Position numbers and translations under genes: made by a program
Notes under the pieces: generated by a model
What the model was told of the DNA's origin: nothing
Database searches by the model: none
The model's input: only the letters and a program-made list of their open reading frames with translations
Origin: a bacterium
GTDB lineage: Bacteria; Patescibacteriota; Minisyncoccia; Moranbacterales; UBA2206
Length of the DNA stretch: 33,961 nt
NCBI GenBank assembly: GCA_021777675.1
Contig: JAJYDG010000009.1
Coordinates: 1-33,961, forward strand
Direction: 5' to 3'
Shown: one piece after another, positions 16,042 to 25,518 of the stretch
Position numbering within the stretch: the stretch's first letter is position 1
How the letters are laid out: every line of letters starts with the position of its first letter

Positions 16042-18843
16042 ATGATAAAAAAAAATTTTTCCGATAAGAGTAAGATAATTGTGCGTGGAGCGCGCGTAAA
16101 TAATCTTAAAAATATCGATGTGGAAATTCCGCGGGATAAATTGGTGATTATTACCGGGCTTTCCGGATCGGGAAAATCATCCCTGGCTTTTGATGTAATT
16201 TATGCTGAAGGAAATCGGCGTTATTTGGAAGGAATGTCGGGTTATGCAACTCAGTTTTTGGATGTCTCTGCCAAGCCGGATGTTGATCGAATTGAAAATT
16301 TGACCCCAACAATTTCGATTGATCAAAGAAGCATAGGAAGATCGTCCCGTTCAACAGTTGGAACGCTTACGGAAATTTATGATTATTTGCGAATTCTTTT
16401 TGCAAAAATCGGTGTTCCACATTGTCCGCATTGCAAAACTCCCTTGGAAAAAATCAGCAATCAAGAAGTGCTGGACGATATTTTGGATTTTGCCGATAAA
16501 AGTAATATAATTATTTTAGGTAAACTGAATAATCGAGATGGAAAATGGGAAGAATCCCTGAAAAATATCAGCCAGCTTGGTTATGCGCGTTTGCGAATAA
16601 ATGGAAAAATAATGTTGACTTCCGATATTTTGGATCGCAAAGAATTTAAGGATATTTTCAGAGCGGAGGTGGTGGTTGATCGTTTAATTCTCAATAAAAA
16701 AGCGCCTGATCAAGAAAGAATTTTAGATTCAATTGAAACTGCCTTTAAATTAAGCAGGGGTGTTGCCATGGTGATTTGTGATGACGATGTTGAAAAAATA
16801 TATAATCGTGATTTTGTTTGCAAAAAATGTTCTTTCGAGGTGGGTGACATTACTCCAAAACATTTTTCTTTTAATAGCCCGGAAGGCGCTTGCCAACATT
16901 GTTTGGGCTTGGGAATAATCAAAGAGATTGATGAAGATTTGCTTATTCCTAACAAAAATTTAACATTGGCGGAAGGCGCTATTTTTTCATGGAATAGGTC
17001 ATGTTTGAAGTCCTCTGTTTTTTCCGGTGGAACGAATATTTTGGAAGTGCTGGGAAAGCAATATGGTTTTTCTATTAACACTCCGATAAAAAAAATCAGC
17101 CGAGAGCAATTAAACATAATCCTTTACGGATCCAATGACCCGAAAATTATTTTTGAAGGCGTTATTCCAGCGATGAAAAAAAAATACGAAGAAGCAAATG
17201 CCGGATATCTTAAAAGTGAAATTGAAAAATATATGGTTGAAAAAGAATGTCCTTTGTGCTCGGGAAAAAGATTGAAAAGTGAATATTTGGCTGTTTTAGT
17301 TCTTGGAAAATCGATCGATCAAATTGTGGATATGTCACTAGATGAGTTTATTGCTTTTTTAAATGAATTGGAAGAAGCAAAAATTGGCTTGACTAAAAAA
17401 AATATTGTTGTTCCATTAAGCAAGGAAATGCATTTGCGAGCAATGGCATTGCAAAATGTCGGGTTGGAATATTTAACGCTTTCTCGTGGAGCAAATTCTC
17501 TTTCCGGTGGCGAAGGACAACGCATTCGATTGTCTTCTCAAATCGGATCGGAGCTTTCCGGCATTACATATGTTTTAGATGAGCCGTCAATCGGTTTGCA
17601 CAGTCGTGATACGGAAAAATTAATTGAAACGATGAATGAATTGCGTGAAGCAGGAAATTCTTTGCTGGTCGTTGAACATGACGAAGCGATTATTCGTTCC
17701 GCTGATTGGATTATTGATCTTGGACCTGGGGCAGGAGAATATGGCGGAGAAATTGTTTTTTCCGGAGAATTGAATAGAATGCTGAAAACAAAAACATTGA
17801 CTGCGGAATATTTAAATGGAAAAAAACAAATCGGAGAAAAGAAGCAAATTAGAAAAGGTTCGGGTAAGACAATCGAAATTCTTGGTGCAAGTGAAAGAAA
17901 TTTAAAAAATATTGATGTGATTTTTCCATTGGGAAAATTTATTTCCGTTACGGGCGTTTCCGGATCAGGAAAATCGACTCTTGTTTCCGATATTCTTTCC
18001 AGGGCTCTAACGAAGTATTTTTTTAAATCAAAGGAATTGCCGGGAAAACATCGAAAAATCAAGGGTATAGAAAATATTGATAAGGTTATCAGTGTCGATC
18101 AAGCGCCAATTGGACGCACACCCAGATCGAATGCCGCAACATATACGGGTGTTTTTACATTGATTAGAGAGGCATTTTCCGAAACAGAAGAAGCGAAAGC
18201 CCGAGGTTATGATGCCGGACGGTTTAGTTTTAACATGAAAGGCGGGCGTTGTGAGGATTGTCAAGGCGAAGGGCAGAAAAAAATTGAAATGCATTTACTT
18301 CCAGATGTCTATGTTCCTTGCGAAACATGCGATGGAACCAAATATAATCAAAGAACACTGGATATTGAATATCGTGGGGTAAATATTTCTCAAGTGCTGG
18401 ATATGAGCGTAAGCTACGCCGCTGTCTTTTTTAAAAATTCCAAATTAATCTTAGAAAAACTGATTGCTTTAGAAAAAGTCGGTTTGGGTTATTTAAAATT
18501 GGGGCAAAGCGCTATTAATCTTTCCGGCGGAGAGGCGCAAAGAATAAAGCTAGCAACAGAACTGGCACGTCGTTCTACAGGAAAAACTTTGTATATTCTT
18601 GACGAACCGACAATCGGCTTGCATTTTGAAGATATTCGAAAACTACTCAATGTGTTGAATGCCTTGGTGGATAAAGGCAATACCGTTTTGGTTGTGGAGC
18701 ATAATACAGATGTGATTAAAAATTCAGATTGGGTAATCGATCTTGGACCGGAAGGCGGTAGCGGCGGGGGCGAAATTGTTTATTGTGGCGTTCCGCAAAA
18801 TCTGAAAAAATGTAAAAAAAGCTGGACGGGAAAATATCTTTAG
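16042..18843 (+). CDS. uvrA: Excinuclease ABC subunit A
   Basis: This 933-residue dimeric ABC ATPase finds DNA damage and loads UvrB in nucleotide excision repair. Two Walker A motifs are present ([13 protein letters not shown] near residue 39, [13 protein letters not shown] near 640), as are two ABC signatures ([29 protein letters not shown]) and two Walker B regions ([24 protein letters not shown]). Zinc-finger cysteines are seen in [12 protein letters not shown]...[12 protein letters not shown] and CEDCQGEGQ...CETCDG. The length is normal and nothing is missing. It stands apart from uvrB and uvrC in this window and has its own promoter. Confidence 0.98.
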   Translation: MIKKNFSDKSKIIVRGARVNNLKNIDVEIPRDKLVIITGLSGSGKSSLAFDVIYAEGNRRYLEGMSGYATQFLDVSAKPDVDRIENLTPTISIDQRSIGRSSRSTVGTLTEIYDYLRILFAKIGVPHCPHCKTPLEKISNQEVLDDILDFADKSNIIILGKLNNRDGKWEESLKNISQLGYARLRINGKIMLTSDILDRKEFKDIFRAEVVVDRLILNKKAPDQERILDSIETAFKLSRGVAMVICDDDVEKIYNRDFVCKKCSFEVGDITPKHFSFNSPEGACQHCLGLGIIKEIDEDLLIPNKNLTLAEGAIFSWNRSCLKSSVFSGGTNILEVLGKQYGFSINTPIKKISREQLNIILYGSNDPKIIFEGVIPAMKKKYEEANAGYLKSEIEKYMVEKECPLCSGKRLKSEYLAVLVLGKSIDQIVDMSLDEFIAFLNELEEAKIGLTKKNIVVPLSKEMHLRAMALQNVGLEYLTLSRGANSLSGGEGQRIRLSSQIGSELSGITYVLDEPSIGLHSRDTEKLIETMNELREAGNSLLVVEHDEAIIRSADWIIDLGPGAGEYGGEIVFSGELNRMLKTKTLTAEYLNGKKQIGEKKQIRKGSGKTIEILGASERNLKNIDVIFPLGKFISVTGVSGSGKSTLVSDILSRALTKYFFKSKELPGKHRKIKGIENIDKVISVDQAPIGRTPRSNAATYTGVFTLIREAFSETEEAKARGYDAGRFSFNMKGGRCEDCQGEGQKKIEMHLLPDVYVPCETCDGTKYNQRTLDIEYRGVNISQVLDMSVSYAAVFFKNSKLILEKLIALEKVGLGYLKLGQSAINLSGGEAQRIKLATELARRSTGKTLYILDEPTIGLHFEDIRKLLNVLNALVDKGNTVLVVEHNTDVIKNSDWVIDLGPEGGSGGGEIVYCGVPQNLKKCKKSWTGKYL

Positions 18844-18858
18844 AAAAAATAAAATTTT

Positions 18859-19794
18859 ATGCCTGATAAATTGGAACAAAATATTTTTGCTACTGTTTGT
18901 TATTATGATGTTTTAAAATACCCGTTGACGTTGTTTGAAATATGGAAATATTTAATGGTTGAAAATTATCAAGAAAATATTGAAAAGTTGCAAGCAAGAA
19001 TACATATTTTGGATATTGCAAACTGCTTGGAGAAAACTTTTTTAAAAGATAAAATAGAAAATTATCAAGGTTTTTATTTCTTGCATGGGCAAAAAGCGCT
19101 TGTTTCAGAGCGCATTTCACGTAATAAGCTTTCTGAGAAAAAATATAAGCGAATACTTAAAGTCGTTCGTTTTTTGCGCATTGTCCCGTTTGTGCGAATG
19201 ATTGGCGTGACAGGGCGCATGGCAATGAAAAATGCTCAAGAAAAAAGCGACCTTGATTTATTTATTATTTTAGAAAAAGAACATATTTTTACCGGTAGAA
19301 TTTTAGTAACACTAGTAACACATATTTTAGGCGTGCGTCGTTATGGAAAAAAAATCGCTAATCGAATTTGTTTGAATTATTTTATAACTACAAGTTCCTT
19401 GGAAATAAGAACGCAAGATATATTTTCTTCATCGGAATATTTTTTTATTCTTCCTGTTTTTGGCTTTGCCTGCTTTCAAAAATTTCAAAAAGCAAATAGT
19501 TGGATTGAAAAATATCATAAAAATTATTCTTCAGCCGAATTGCCCGCACTAAAAATAATAGAAGATAATTTTCTAACTTCGCATATTAGAAAAATTGGCG
19601 AGTTACTTTTTGGTGGAAAATTTTTGGAAGAAAAATTAAAAAAATATCAAATAAACAGGATCATGAACGATTCTCGTACAAAAAATCCCGGAAGTTTAAT
19701 TGTGGCGGACGATGACTCTTTGGTTTTTTTGCCCAATCCGCAGGGGCCGAAAATTTTTGAAAACTTCAAACAACGTTTAAGGGAAGGAAAATAA
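18859..19794 (+). CDS. Nucleotidyltransferase-fold hypothetical protein
   Basis: A 311-residue soluble protein 15 bp downstream of uvrA. The N-terminal 80 residues look like a winged helix (CYYDVLKYPLTLFEIWKYL). The middle has GVTGRMAMKNAQEKSDLDLFIILE at about 114-138, which matches the nucleotidyltransferase core pattern of a glycine-rich turn followed by SDLDLF. The rest is helical and ends in a conserved-looking VADDDSLVFLPNPQGPKIFENF segment. Proteins of this layout are common in Patescibacteria without an assigned role. It is likely co-transcribed with uvrA; a repair link would be speculation. Confidence 0.7.
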   Translation: MPDKLEQNIFATVCYYDVLKYPLTLFEIWKYLMVENYQENIEKLQARIHILDIANCLEKTFLKDKIENYQGFYFLHGQKALVSERISRNKLSEKKYKRILKVVRFLRIVPFVRMIGVTGRMAMKNAQEKSDLDLFIILEKEHIFTGRILVTLVTHILGVRRYGKKIANRICLNYFITTSSLEIRTQDIFSSSEYFFILPVFGFACFQKFQKANSWIEKYHKNYSSAELPALKIIEDNFLTSHIRKIGELLFGGKFLEEKLKKYQINRIMNDSRTKNPGSLIVADDDSLVFLPNPQGPKIFENFKQRLREGK

Positions 19795-19852
19795 GTTTAA
19801 AAAATTTTATGGCCAGCTATTGCGGTTGGTTTTATTTTATTTTTTTTTAAGC

Positions 19853-19898
19853 TATAATAAAGAGTGCGCTTTTTGCGATTAATTTTTTAACGCAAAAA
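19853..19898 (+). promoter_or_regulatory. -10 element and hairpin directly before the 19903 gene
   Basis: TATAAT at 19853-19858 is a good -10 without a clear -35. It is followed by a perfect 8-bp hairpin, TTTTTGCG (19870-19877) / CGCAAAAA (19891-19898), which ends four bases before the ATG. It may affect initiation on this leader, which lacks a Shine-Dalgarno. Confidence 0.45.
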
Positions 19899-19902
19899 TC
19901 AA

Positions 19903-21117
19903 ATGAATCTCAATTTGTATGATCCGGAAAAGAAAAAAGTTTTTTGGCGTTTTGGCAAAAAAACCAAAATATTTGCCTTGGCGATATTTTTTTTGTTGAT
20001 AATCTTTTTGATATTTGCGCGTAATCGTAAAAATTTTTTGTTTGAAAAAAATAATTTTGCATCTGAAAACTTAAAAAATAATACTTTGACAGAAGCTCCC
20101 GGTGAATCCGGCAGGTTTATTCCCGGGCCGTTTTCAATGAATGAGATTAAGAAAAACGGTTGCGTTGCAGACGGATTTCTTTCCGGATATGACGGAAAGA
20201 TTAGCGATATCGCCGATATGATTGAACGGTCTAGGTGCGTTTATCTTCATCGCGCATTGGAAACGTGGCTTAGTCAACCCGATTTTGAAAAAGCAGTCAA
20301 TAATATGCAAAAAATCAATAGAAAACCGCTAGTTTACGGAATGTTTATTGCTGAAGCGCTTTCAACGCGAGGAGAATATGTTGATCCCAACTGGAACTAT
20401 AATTTTAATTTTGATAAAATGTGCAAAAAAGGCACGAAAGGTCGTTGGGGAAATGATAGTTGCATACCGTCAATCAACAATGTGGAATACCGCAGATATC
20501 TCAAATCAATCACGCATCGCGCAATGGATATCGGAATTCAAAGTTTTTTGTTCGGGCAGATTAAATTGCAAGACAGTAATCCTACTTTCGAAGGGACGCA
20601 AATCAAAAAAGTTTTGGATGATATGCGAAGTTATGCCAAGGAAAAAAATATGCAAATCATTATCGGTGCGCAAACCAATGATATCGTGGATGAAAAATAT
20701 TTGCGTTTGTTTGATTATATTGAGGGCGGAGTGGGAATCGATAGCGGTGGCAATATTGAAAATCAACCATGTTCAAGCAAGTTTTCCGGTTGTTGGGCGC
20801 TTTTGTGGGATAAGCGCTACAGCTCAATAGCTAATAATGTGTTTCTTCATCTTGATTGGAGTGGTTTTGCTTGGGATGATATGGACATTTTTGCCAAAAT
20901 GAGTCAAATCAATCGTATTGCAACGCTTAAGAATTTATATCAAAAATTCACCTCTCAAAATATGGGTTTTTTAATGCCATTTCTAACTGTGCTTAACCAT
21001 GATAATGGCGGCTGTTCCGGACCGACTAAAAATTTTTACACGCCAAGTGAGAAATATGATTGTAACGATGAAGCGATGATTAATCGGATACTGCCGGAAG
21101 TTTCGCAAAATAGATAA
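19903..21117 (+). CDS. Membrane-anchored exported protein, TIM-barrel-like
   Basis: A 404-residue protein. After a short basic cytoplasmic tail comes one membrane helix (IFALAIFFLLIIFLIFARN), then a large exported domain. That domain has alternating strand/helix segments (RCVYLHRALETWL, PLVYGMFIAEAL, GIQSFLFGQIKL, MQIIIGAQTND, VFLHLDWSGFAWDDMDIFA) that look like a glycosidase-type barrel, and several cysteines (CKKGTKGRWGNDSC, CSSKFSGC, CSGPTK...CND) that could form disulfides. No catalytic signature is certain. A role in cell-surface polysaccharide processing is possible but unproven. Confidence 0.7.
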   Translation: MNLNLYDPEKKKVFWRFGKKTKIFALAIFFLLIIFLIFARNRKNFLFEKNNFASENLKNNTLTEAPGESGRFIPGPFSMNEIKKNGCVADGFLSGYDGKISDIADMIERSRCVYLHRALETWLSQPDFEKAVNNMQKINRKPLVYGMFIAEALSTRGEYVDPNWNYNFNFDKMCKKGTKGRWGNDSCIPSINNVEYRRYLKSITHRAMDIGIQSFLFGQIKLQDSNPTFEGTQIKKVLDDMRSYAKEKNMQIIIGAQTNDIVDEKYLRLFDYIEGGVGIDSGGNIENQPCSSKFSGCWALLWDKRYSSIANNVFLHLDWSGFAWDDMDIFAKMSQINRIATLKNLYQKFTSQNMGFLMPFLTVLNHDNGGCSGPTKNFYTPSEKYDCNDEAMINRILPEVSQNR

Positions 21118-21149
21118 TGGTTTTTTAGCTAATTGGCTTTAAAAATAAA

Positions 21150-21178
21150 TTGAACTTTCTCTTTTTGTTTGTTAGAAT
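21150..21178 (+). promoter_or_regulatory. Promoter of the 830-residue protein gene
   Basis: TTGAAC at 21150-21155, a 17-bp spacer, and TAGAAT at 21173-21178, about 50 bp upstream of the ATG. Confidence 0.6.
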
Positions 21179-21227
21179 AATAATGAGGTTAATTCGGTAG
21201 TTTTCTGAATATTTTTTAGATAAAATT

Positions 21228-23720
21228 ATGAATAAAAAAAATGGTTTGGAAAACAATAATATGGCTGTCGTAAAGGAAGTGAGTCTGGTTAAAGAATCTT
21301 TGAATCAAGGAGGAGACAAGAATAATCGGCTCAAGGCATTTTTATCTTTAGAACCTGACGAAAAAATGGATAAAATAATTGCAGATATTGGCGAGCAGTT
21401 AAAAAATAATCCAGAAATTGCCGATCTTCTATTTTCCGAATATGCTAAGATGGCTGACGATGCGGAAAAAATAGTGAATGAGATTGAAAAAATATATGCG
21501 GAAATATTTTCTGATAAAAAAGTAAATAAAAATGAATTAACGCAGACAATTTTAAAGAGAGCCAGCAGCTTGTTTATTGATGTACAGAGAGAACTGAAAA
21601 CATCTGCAGAACAAGCTCCTGATGAGACTATAAGAAAAATAGTAGAAAAAATAAAAAATAATCAAGAGCTGCAGAAAAAGCAACTTTATGAGCTAGTAAC
21701 TGTTTGTAATAATTTAAAAAAATTAAAGAATAGTTTGGTGGAAAGTATGTTTTTGGAGGGAGATTATTATAGTATTTATTCTCAACTCTATGGAAATCCG
21801 GATGATTATAAATCTGCCAAAGAACTTAATATGGCGATTGCAAACGGCAAAATAGAGAAATGGTGGATGGATAAAGAAATAAAAAAAAGACCAGAAAAAA
21901 TATTAGATAGATTGGACGATAGAATTCTCAAAACGCTTATTGCAATTTCAGAAAAAGCTTCCTGGGATATAGAAGATATGTTAATTAAGGAAGGTTTTTA
22001 TGAGGCGATAGAAGAAGCTAAAAAAAGAAAGGAAAATATTGATTCTATAGATTTTGCAACATTTAGGAGATATAAAAATATATTGATTTCCGAAAGTGAA
22101 AAAAGAGAAAAGTTGAAAAAACTTAGGCGCTATCAGCAAATTTTTGAAAAAAAGTTTGAAAGTCTTGTTTATGGTCATGAATCAGCTAGTCTTCCAGAAA
22201 ACTATCAAAAATGTTTAGCGGTTGATATTGAAAATTATCAAGCGGAGCTACCCAGAAAAGAAGATGGATCATATCTTCCCGTTGGCATTAGCAGTATGCC
22301 ACCAAGTGAAAATGAAATTCATCAAAAACCGATTGATGCGCTACTTTGGCTTTTGTGGCTCAATAACCAGGGACAGCAAACAGAGCTGTTAGTGGCAGAC
22401 ACAATTCAAAGGCATAATTACGCAGTATTGCCTGAAAAGCAAAGACCAGCCGATCCAAAATCAGCGGCAGTGAAAAATGGACAGAAAGATCGCCAGTGGT
22501 ATCTTGCGGTTAAGAAAGTCTTAGGGTTGGAAAATATCGTTATGTCAGAAAATACTAAATTTTCTCGCTATGAAGAAAAAGTGGAAAAAAATCCTGAAGT
22601 GCAAAGATGGCTGGGGATAATTTCAGAATTGGAAAAAATCAGTCCGGCAATGGCGCGGGCAATTGGCAATTTGGTTGAGCCGACGATTCGAGAACGAGTC
22701 TTTCATGGATTGAATACGAAAGAGGAAGAATGGCAGGCCTCACGCTCAATCGATATGTATGGGAAAGAAGAGCTGGCTTTTATTTTGGCTATTCCTGAGC
22801 AAAAAATTGGACACAAAAAAGAAATACGCTATGACATGTTGGCGCGGATAATTCCGGTTTATGAGGAGTTAAGAAAGAGAGCGGGTAGCATACCGGAATT
22901 AAGTGATGATATTGAAAACATTAGAAATCGAGATCAAGTTTTAATGGAACTTAGTCTTTGGCTTGCTTATTTTAATAATTTTTCTGAGAGTTATTTTTCA
23001 AAGGCAAAGCTAAATTTGTTTGAAAAACGATTGCAAGAATTAAAAAAGCAAGGCAGTCAAATGGAAAATGGACAAGGAGACAAAAAGGCAGTCGGAATCG
23101 TTCAGCAGAATATCCGAGGGATTTCTGTTGAAGCTAAAAAATTAAGAGGAGTGATGAAACAATTCCAAAACAATATAAAAGAAAATGATCGGATCGAGAT
23201 GGTTGAAAATGCAGTAAAAAGATTGGGAATTTCGGAAAATCCCAAGGGGGTAGCAATTAAATGGCGAGAAATTGGAGGGCGATTGTCGCAAGAAGAGTGG
23301 TTTAAAAAACTTGACTTGCCAAAATTCTATTACCCTAAAGGGATTAGCAGTTTGAGCTTCGACATAAATGGCGATGGAGAATTTATGAATTTCAGAGAGC
23401 CATACAGTACTTATAAAGGAGAAAATGAAGAAGAATTGGCAATTGAATCCAATCAGATAATTGCGTCAACCAATCTTTTGGCAGCTGCAAAGATTATGGT
23501 GCTAAGTGAAAAAGGTCAGAAAACATATTTCGAAAAAGTTTTGCGACCTCTAGTCGTCAATTACTATGTGGCTACAAGTAAATCCAAAGAGGAGGCAATG
23601 ACGAGATTTCGAGAAAATTTCGAAGGAGTAACAACTATCGCCGAAGTGATCGAACTTATTCAGCAGAAGATTATTTGGCCTTTGGAGATGGAACTTAAAA
23701 GCGTGAAGATTCGGCAGTGA
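21228..23720 (+). CDS. Large helical protein of unknown function with EF-hand-like loop
   Basis: An 830-residue, highly charged, mostly helical protein without a signal peptide or membrane segment. Several stretches (residues 30-170, 225-330, 640-680) have coiled-coil character. Near residue 710 the sequence FDINGDGEFMNFREPYS has the D-x-N-x-D-G spacing of a calcium-binding EF-hand/dockerin loop. The C-terminal third (EELAIESNQIIASTNLLAAAKIMV) resembles no family that I know. The last 26 bp overlap the convergent TrmB-like gene on the other strand. It is a single-gene unit with its own promoter. Confidence 0.75.
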   Translation: MNKKNGLENNNMAVVKEVSLVKESLNQGGDKNNRLKAFLSLEPDEKMDKIIADIGEQLKNNPEIADLLFSEYAKMADDAEKIVNEIEKIYAEIFSDKKVNKNELTQTILKRASSLFIDVQRELKTSAEQAPDETIRKIVEKIKNNQELQKKQLYELVTVCNNLKKLKNSLVESMFLEGDYYSIYSQLYGNPDDYKSAKELNMAIANGKIEKWWMDKEIKKRPEKILDRLDDRILKTLIAISEKASWDIEDMLIKEGFYEAIEEAKKRKENIDSIDFATFRRYKNILISESEKREKLKKLRRYQQIFEKKFESLVYGHESASLPENYQKCLAVDIENYQAELPRKEDGSYLPVGISSMPPSENEIHQKPIDALLWLLWLNNQGQQTELLVADTIQRHNYAVLPEKQRPADPKSAAVKNGQKDRQWYLAVKKVLGLENIVMSENTKFSRYEEKVEKNPEVQRWLGIISELEKISPAMARAIGNLVEPTIRERVFHGLNTKEEEWQASRSIDMYGKEELAFILAIPEQKIGHKKEIRYDMLARIIPVYEELRKRAGSIPELSDDIENIRNRDQVLMELSLWLAYFNNFSESYFSKAKLNLFEKRLQELKKQGSQMENGQGDKKAVGIVQQNIRGISVEAKKLRGVMKQFQNNIKENDRIEMVENAVKRLGISENPKGVAIKWREIGGRLSQEEWFKKLDLPKFYYPKGISSLSFDINGDGEFMNFREPYSTYKGENEEELAIESNQIIASTNLLAAAKIMVLSEKGQKTYFEKVLRPLVVNYYVATSKSKEEAMTRFRENFEGVTTIAEVIELIQQKIIWPLEMELKSVKIRQ

Positions 23721-24483
23721 TGATATTTTTGAGCGGAATGGAACTTTTCCAATTCATTTCAAAAATTGATTTTTGTGTTTGGTAGATTTCCTCATTTTCA
23801 ACTATCATTCCGACAAGTTTCTTTTCGGAGAAAGTCATAAAGGAAATTTTTCCGTCATAAATTTCCATTTCCAAAAATAGCGGATATTTTTTCCCGTCAA
23901 TAAAGCGTATTTCTGTTACGCTTTGGTCGTAATTTTCCAAGTATTTTCTGGCATAAGGAGTGTCGGCTACAATTCCCCTTTTCTTGATTCCGAGTTTTTT
24001 TCTTTCCTTGACATAGCGATCATTGTCTTTGGATAAATATTTTTCCATTCCTTCGATTTGAGCGTAGGTGAGAATTTCTGTTCGCGATTGGAGTGAATCA
24101 TTGAGAACCTTGACCAAACCTTCTTTTCCTTCAAAAATTTGCACGCCCGGTCGGCTGGAAACCAGATTGAAATCGGAAATGATTTTTGGCAAATTGGCTT
24201 CTAGCGTTTTTTCCGATTCACGGATTTTTTGTTCCTTGTTTTCAATGAAATCCCAAAGTTTTTGCGGATGGTTTGGGATGAAAGTGGTAACCTTTTCGGT
24301 ATTTTTTTTCTTGATCAATTCTTTTTTTACCAGTCCGTTTAGCGCGTTATAAACAACTCCGCGCTTTAAGGGTGTTTTTTTGATAATTATTCCGGCGGAA
24401 GATTCCCCATTGCTTAATAAAAAATCATATACCAACGCTTCATTGATGGATAAGCCCAATTGGGTGAATATATTTTTGTCCAT
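23695..24483 (-). CDS. TrmB-like transcriptional regulator (second of pair)
   Basis: A 262-residue protein with an N-terminal winged helix typical of TrmB (LGLSINEALVYDFLLSNGESSAGIIIKKTPLKRGVVYNALNGLVKKELI, residues 8-58). A helical linker follows (residues 85-105), then a C-terminal sensor domain of the kind that senses ligands in this family (PGVQIFEGKEGLVKVLNDSL...). It begins 5 bp after the preceding TrmB-like gene, so the two form one operon, and it is clearly paralogous to it. TrmB proteins usually bind sugars; the ligand here is unknown. Its 3' end overlaps the convergent gene by 26 bp. Confidence 0.88.
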   Translation of the reverse strand: MDKNIFTQLGLSINEALVYDFLLSNGESSAGIIIKKTPLKRGVVYNALNGLVKKELIKKKNTEKVTTFIPNHPQKLWDFIENKEQKIRESEKTLEANLPKIISDFNLVSSRPGVQIFEGKEGLVKVLNDSLQSRTEILTYAQIEGMEKYLSKDNDRYVKERKKLGIKKRGIVADTPYARKYLENYDQSVTEIRFIDGKKYPLFLEMEIYDGKISFMTFSEKKLVGMIVENEEIYQTQKSIFEMNWKSSIPLKNIITAESSRF

Positions 24484-24488
24484 AGGGT

Positions 24489-25283
24489 TTATTTTTTATT
24501 GATTATTTGTTGGTAATATTTTTCGTGGATTGGAGTGGAAAGCTCCCAAATGAAGTTGAAAATAACGCGAAAGGACAGATTGATTGAGTCGTTTTCGATA
24601 ATAGTTGTAATAATATTTTTATCCAAAGAAGTGATAGCAACTTTATTTTTAAAAACAATAATCTGGGCGGGTAGAGAAAATCTTTCTTTGGGGACAATCC
24701 TTCTTTCTACCAAATTTTTTATATCTTTGGCGATAACAGAAAAGGGAGTGTCCAAAACCAACGGAGTGATAGCTTTAGTGTGAATATTGCGCTTTATTTG
24801 TTTTGCGATCTGATTTTTGACTAACTTGTCTATTTTTGGCGAGTCGTTATCCGAGATTGATCGAAAAAGCAATATATCTTCCCCGGCTTTGATTATTTCT
24901 GCGTAAACATATTCTAGCCCTTCAAAACCTTCAAGGCAGGCAATTCCCGGTTGTCCAGAAATAAGATTGAAGTTAGAGAGAATGGCAGAAAACTGATTTT
25001 CCAGAGTGCCTTTAGCTTTTTTAAGCCTATTTTTTTCATCTTCAACCAGTCCCGCCAGCTTTGCTGGGTGTTTTGGGCTAAAATAAGCCATTCTTTCCTT
25101 TTTTATTATGGACACCATTTCTTTTCCGATCAAATTTTTTAAATCTCCATAGACGGTACCTCTTTTTAGATGAGTACCGGAGATGATTTTTCCAGCCGAA
25201 ACTCGTCCGCTTTTAATTAGATATTCGTAGATTGTGGCTTCACTGGGTGATAATCCCAAAGAGACGAAAATGTCTTTGTACAT
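24489..25283 (-). CDS. TrmB-like transcriptional regulator (first of pair)
   Basis: A 264-residue regulator from the ATG at 25283. The ORF track extends to 25400, but that would run through the promoter, and homology to the neighbouring paralogue begins at MYKDIFVSLGLSPSEATIYEYL. The winged helix spans about residues 5-60 (SAGKIISGTHLKRGTVYGDLKNLIGKEMV). The sensor part begins at ISGQPGIACLEGFEGLEYVYAEI, matching the SSRPGVQIFEGKEGL of the second protein. The operon start carries a good promoter and an inverted repeat that could be its own operator. Confidence 0.88.
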   Translation of the reverse strand: MYKDIFVSLGLSPSEATIYEYLIKSGRVSAGKIISGTHLKRGTVYGDLKNLIGKEMVSIIKKERMAYFSPKHPAKLAGLVEDEKNRLKKAKGTLENQFSAILSNFNLISGQPGIACLEGFEGLEYVYAEIIKAGEDILLFRSISDNDSPKIDKLVKNQIAKQIKRNIHTKAITPLVLDTPFSVIAKDIKNLVERRIVPKERFSLPAQIIVFKNKVAITSLDKNIITTIIENDSINLSFRVIFNFIWELSTPIHEKYYQQIINKK

Positions 25284-25313
25284 AAAATAGCTTATTTTAA
25301 CTTTTATATTCTT

Positions 25314-25342
25314 ATCGTAGCACATTTTTGAGAATAAGTCAA
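25314..25342 (-). promoter_or_regulatory. Promoter of the TrmB-like pair
   Basis: On the minus strand, TTGACT (25342-25337) and TACGAT (25319-25314) are separated by 17 bp. Transcription starts about 25 bp before the ATG at 25283. This promoter position is the main reason for rejecting the longer ORF-track start. Confidence 0.7.
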
Positions 25343-25349
25343 AATAATT

Positions 25350-25378
25350 TGATAAAATTAAAACAGAATATTTTATCA
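25350..25378. promoter_or_regulatory. Inverted repeat, candidate TrmB operator
   Basis: TGATAAAAT (25350-25358) and ATTTTATCA (25370-25378) form a perfect 9-bp inverted repeat with an 11-bp spacer. It lies just upstream of the -35 of the TrmB operon and about 105 bp from the divergent island promoter, a position that fits a dimeric regulator. Confidence 0.5.
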
Positions 25379-25483
25379 TATAATCATAAAAAAATGACAA
25401 TATTTTTTATGAATAATTATGCTTTAAAATGCCAAAATAAAGCCAATAAATCATAAATATAAAAATAGATGTTCCATAAGGTA

Positions 25484-25512
25484 TTGACAAATTATTTAAT
25501 AGGTGCTACAAT
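25484..25512 (+). promoter_or_regulatory. Near-consensus promoter at the start of the island
   Basis: TTGACA at 25484-25489 and TACAAT at 25507-25512 are separated by 17 bp, the strongest promoter match in the window. Transcription would start near 25519, and no ORF follows for about 440 bp. Confidence 0.75.
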
Positions 25513-25518
25513 ACGCAG

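Noticed and set aside
25284-25400. N-terminal extension of the first TrmB-like protein (ORF-track start at 25400)
   Set aside because: It covers the operon's own promoter and operator, and similarity to the paralogue begins only at the ATG at 25283.
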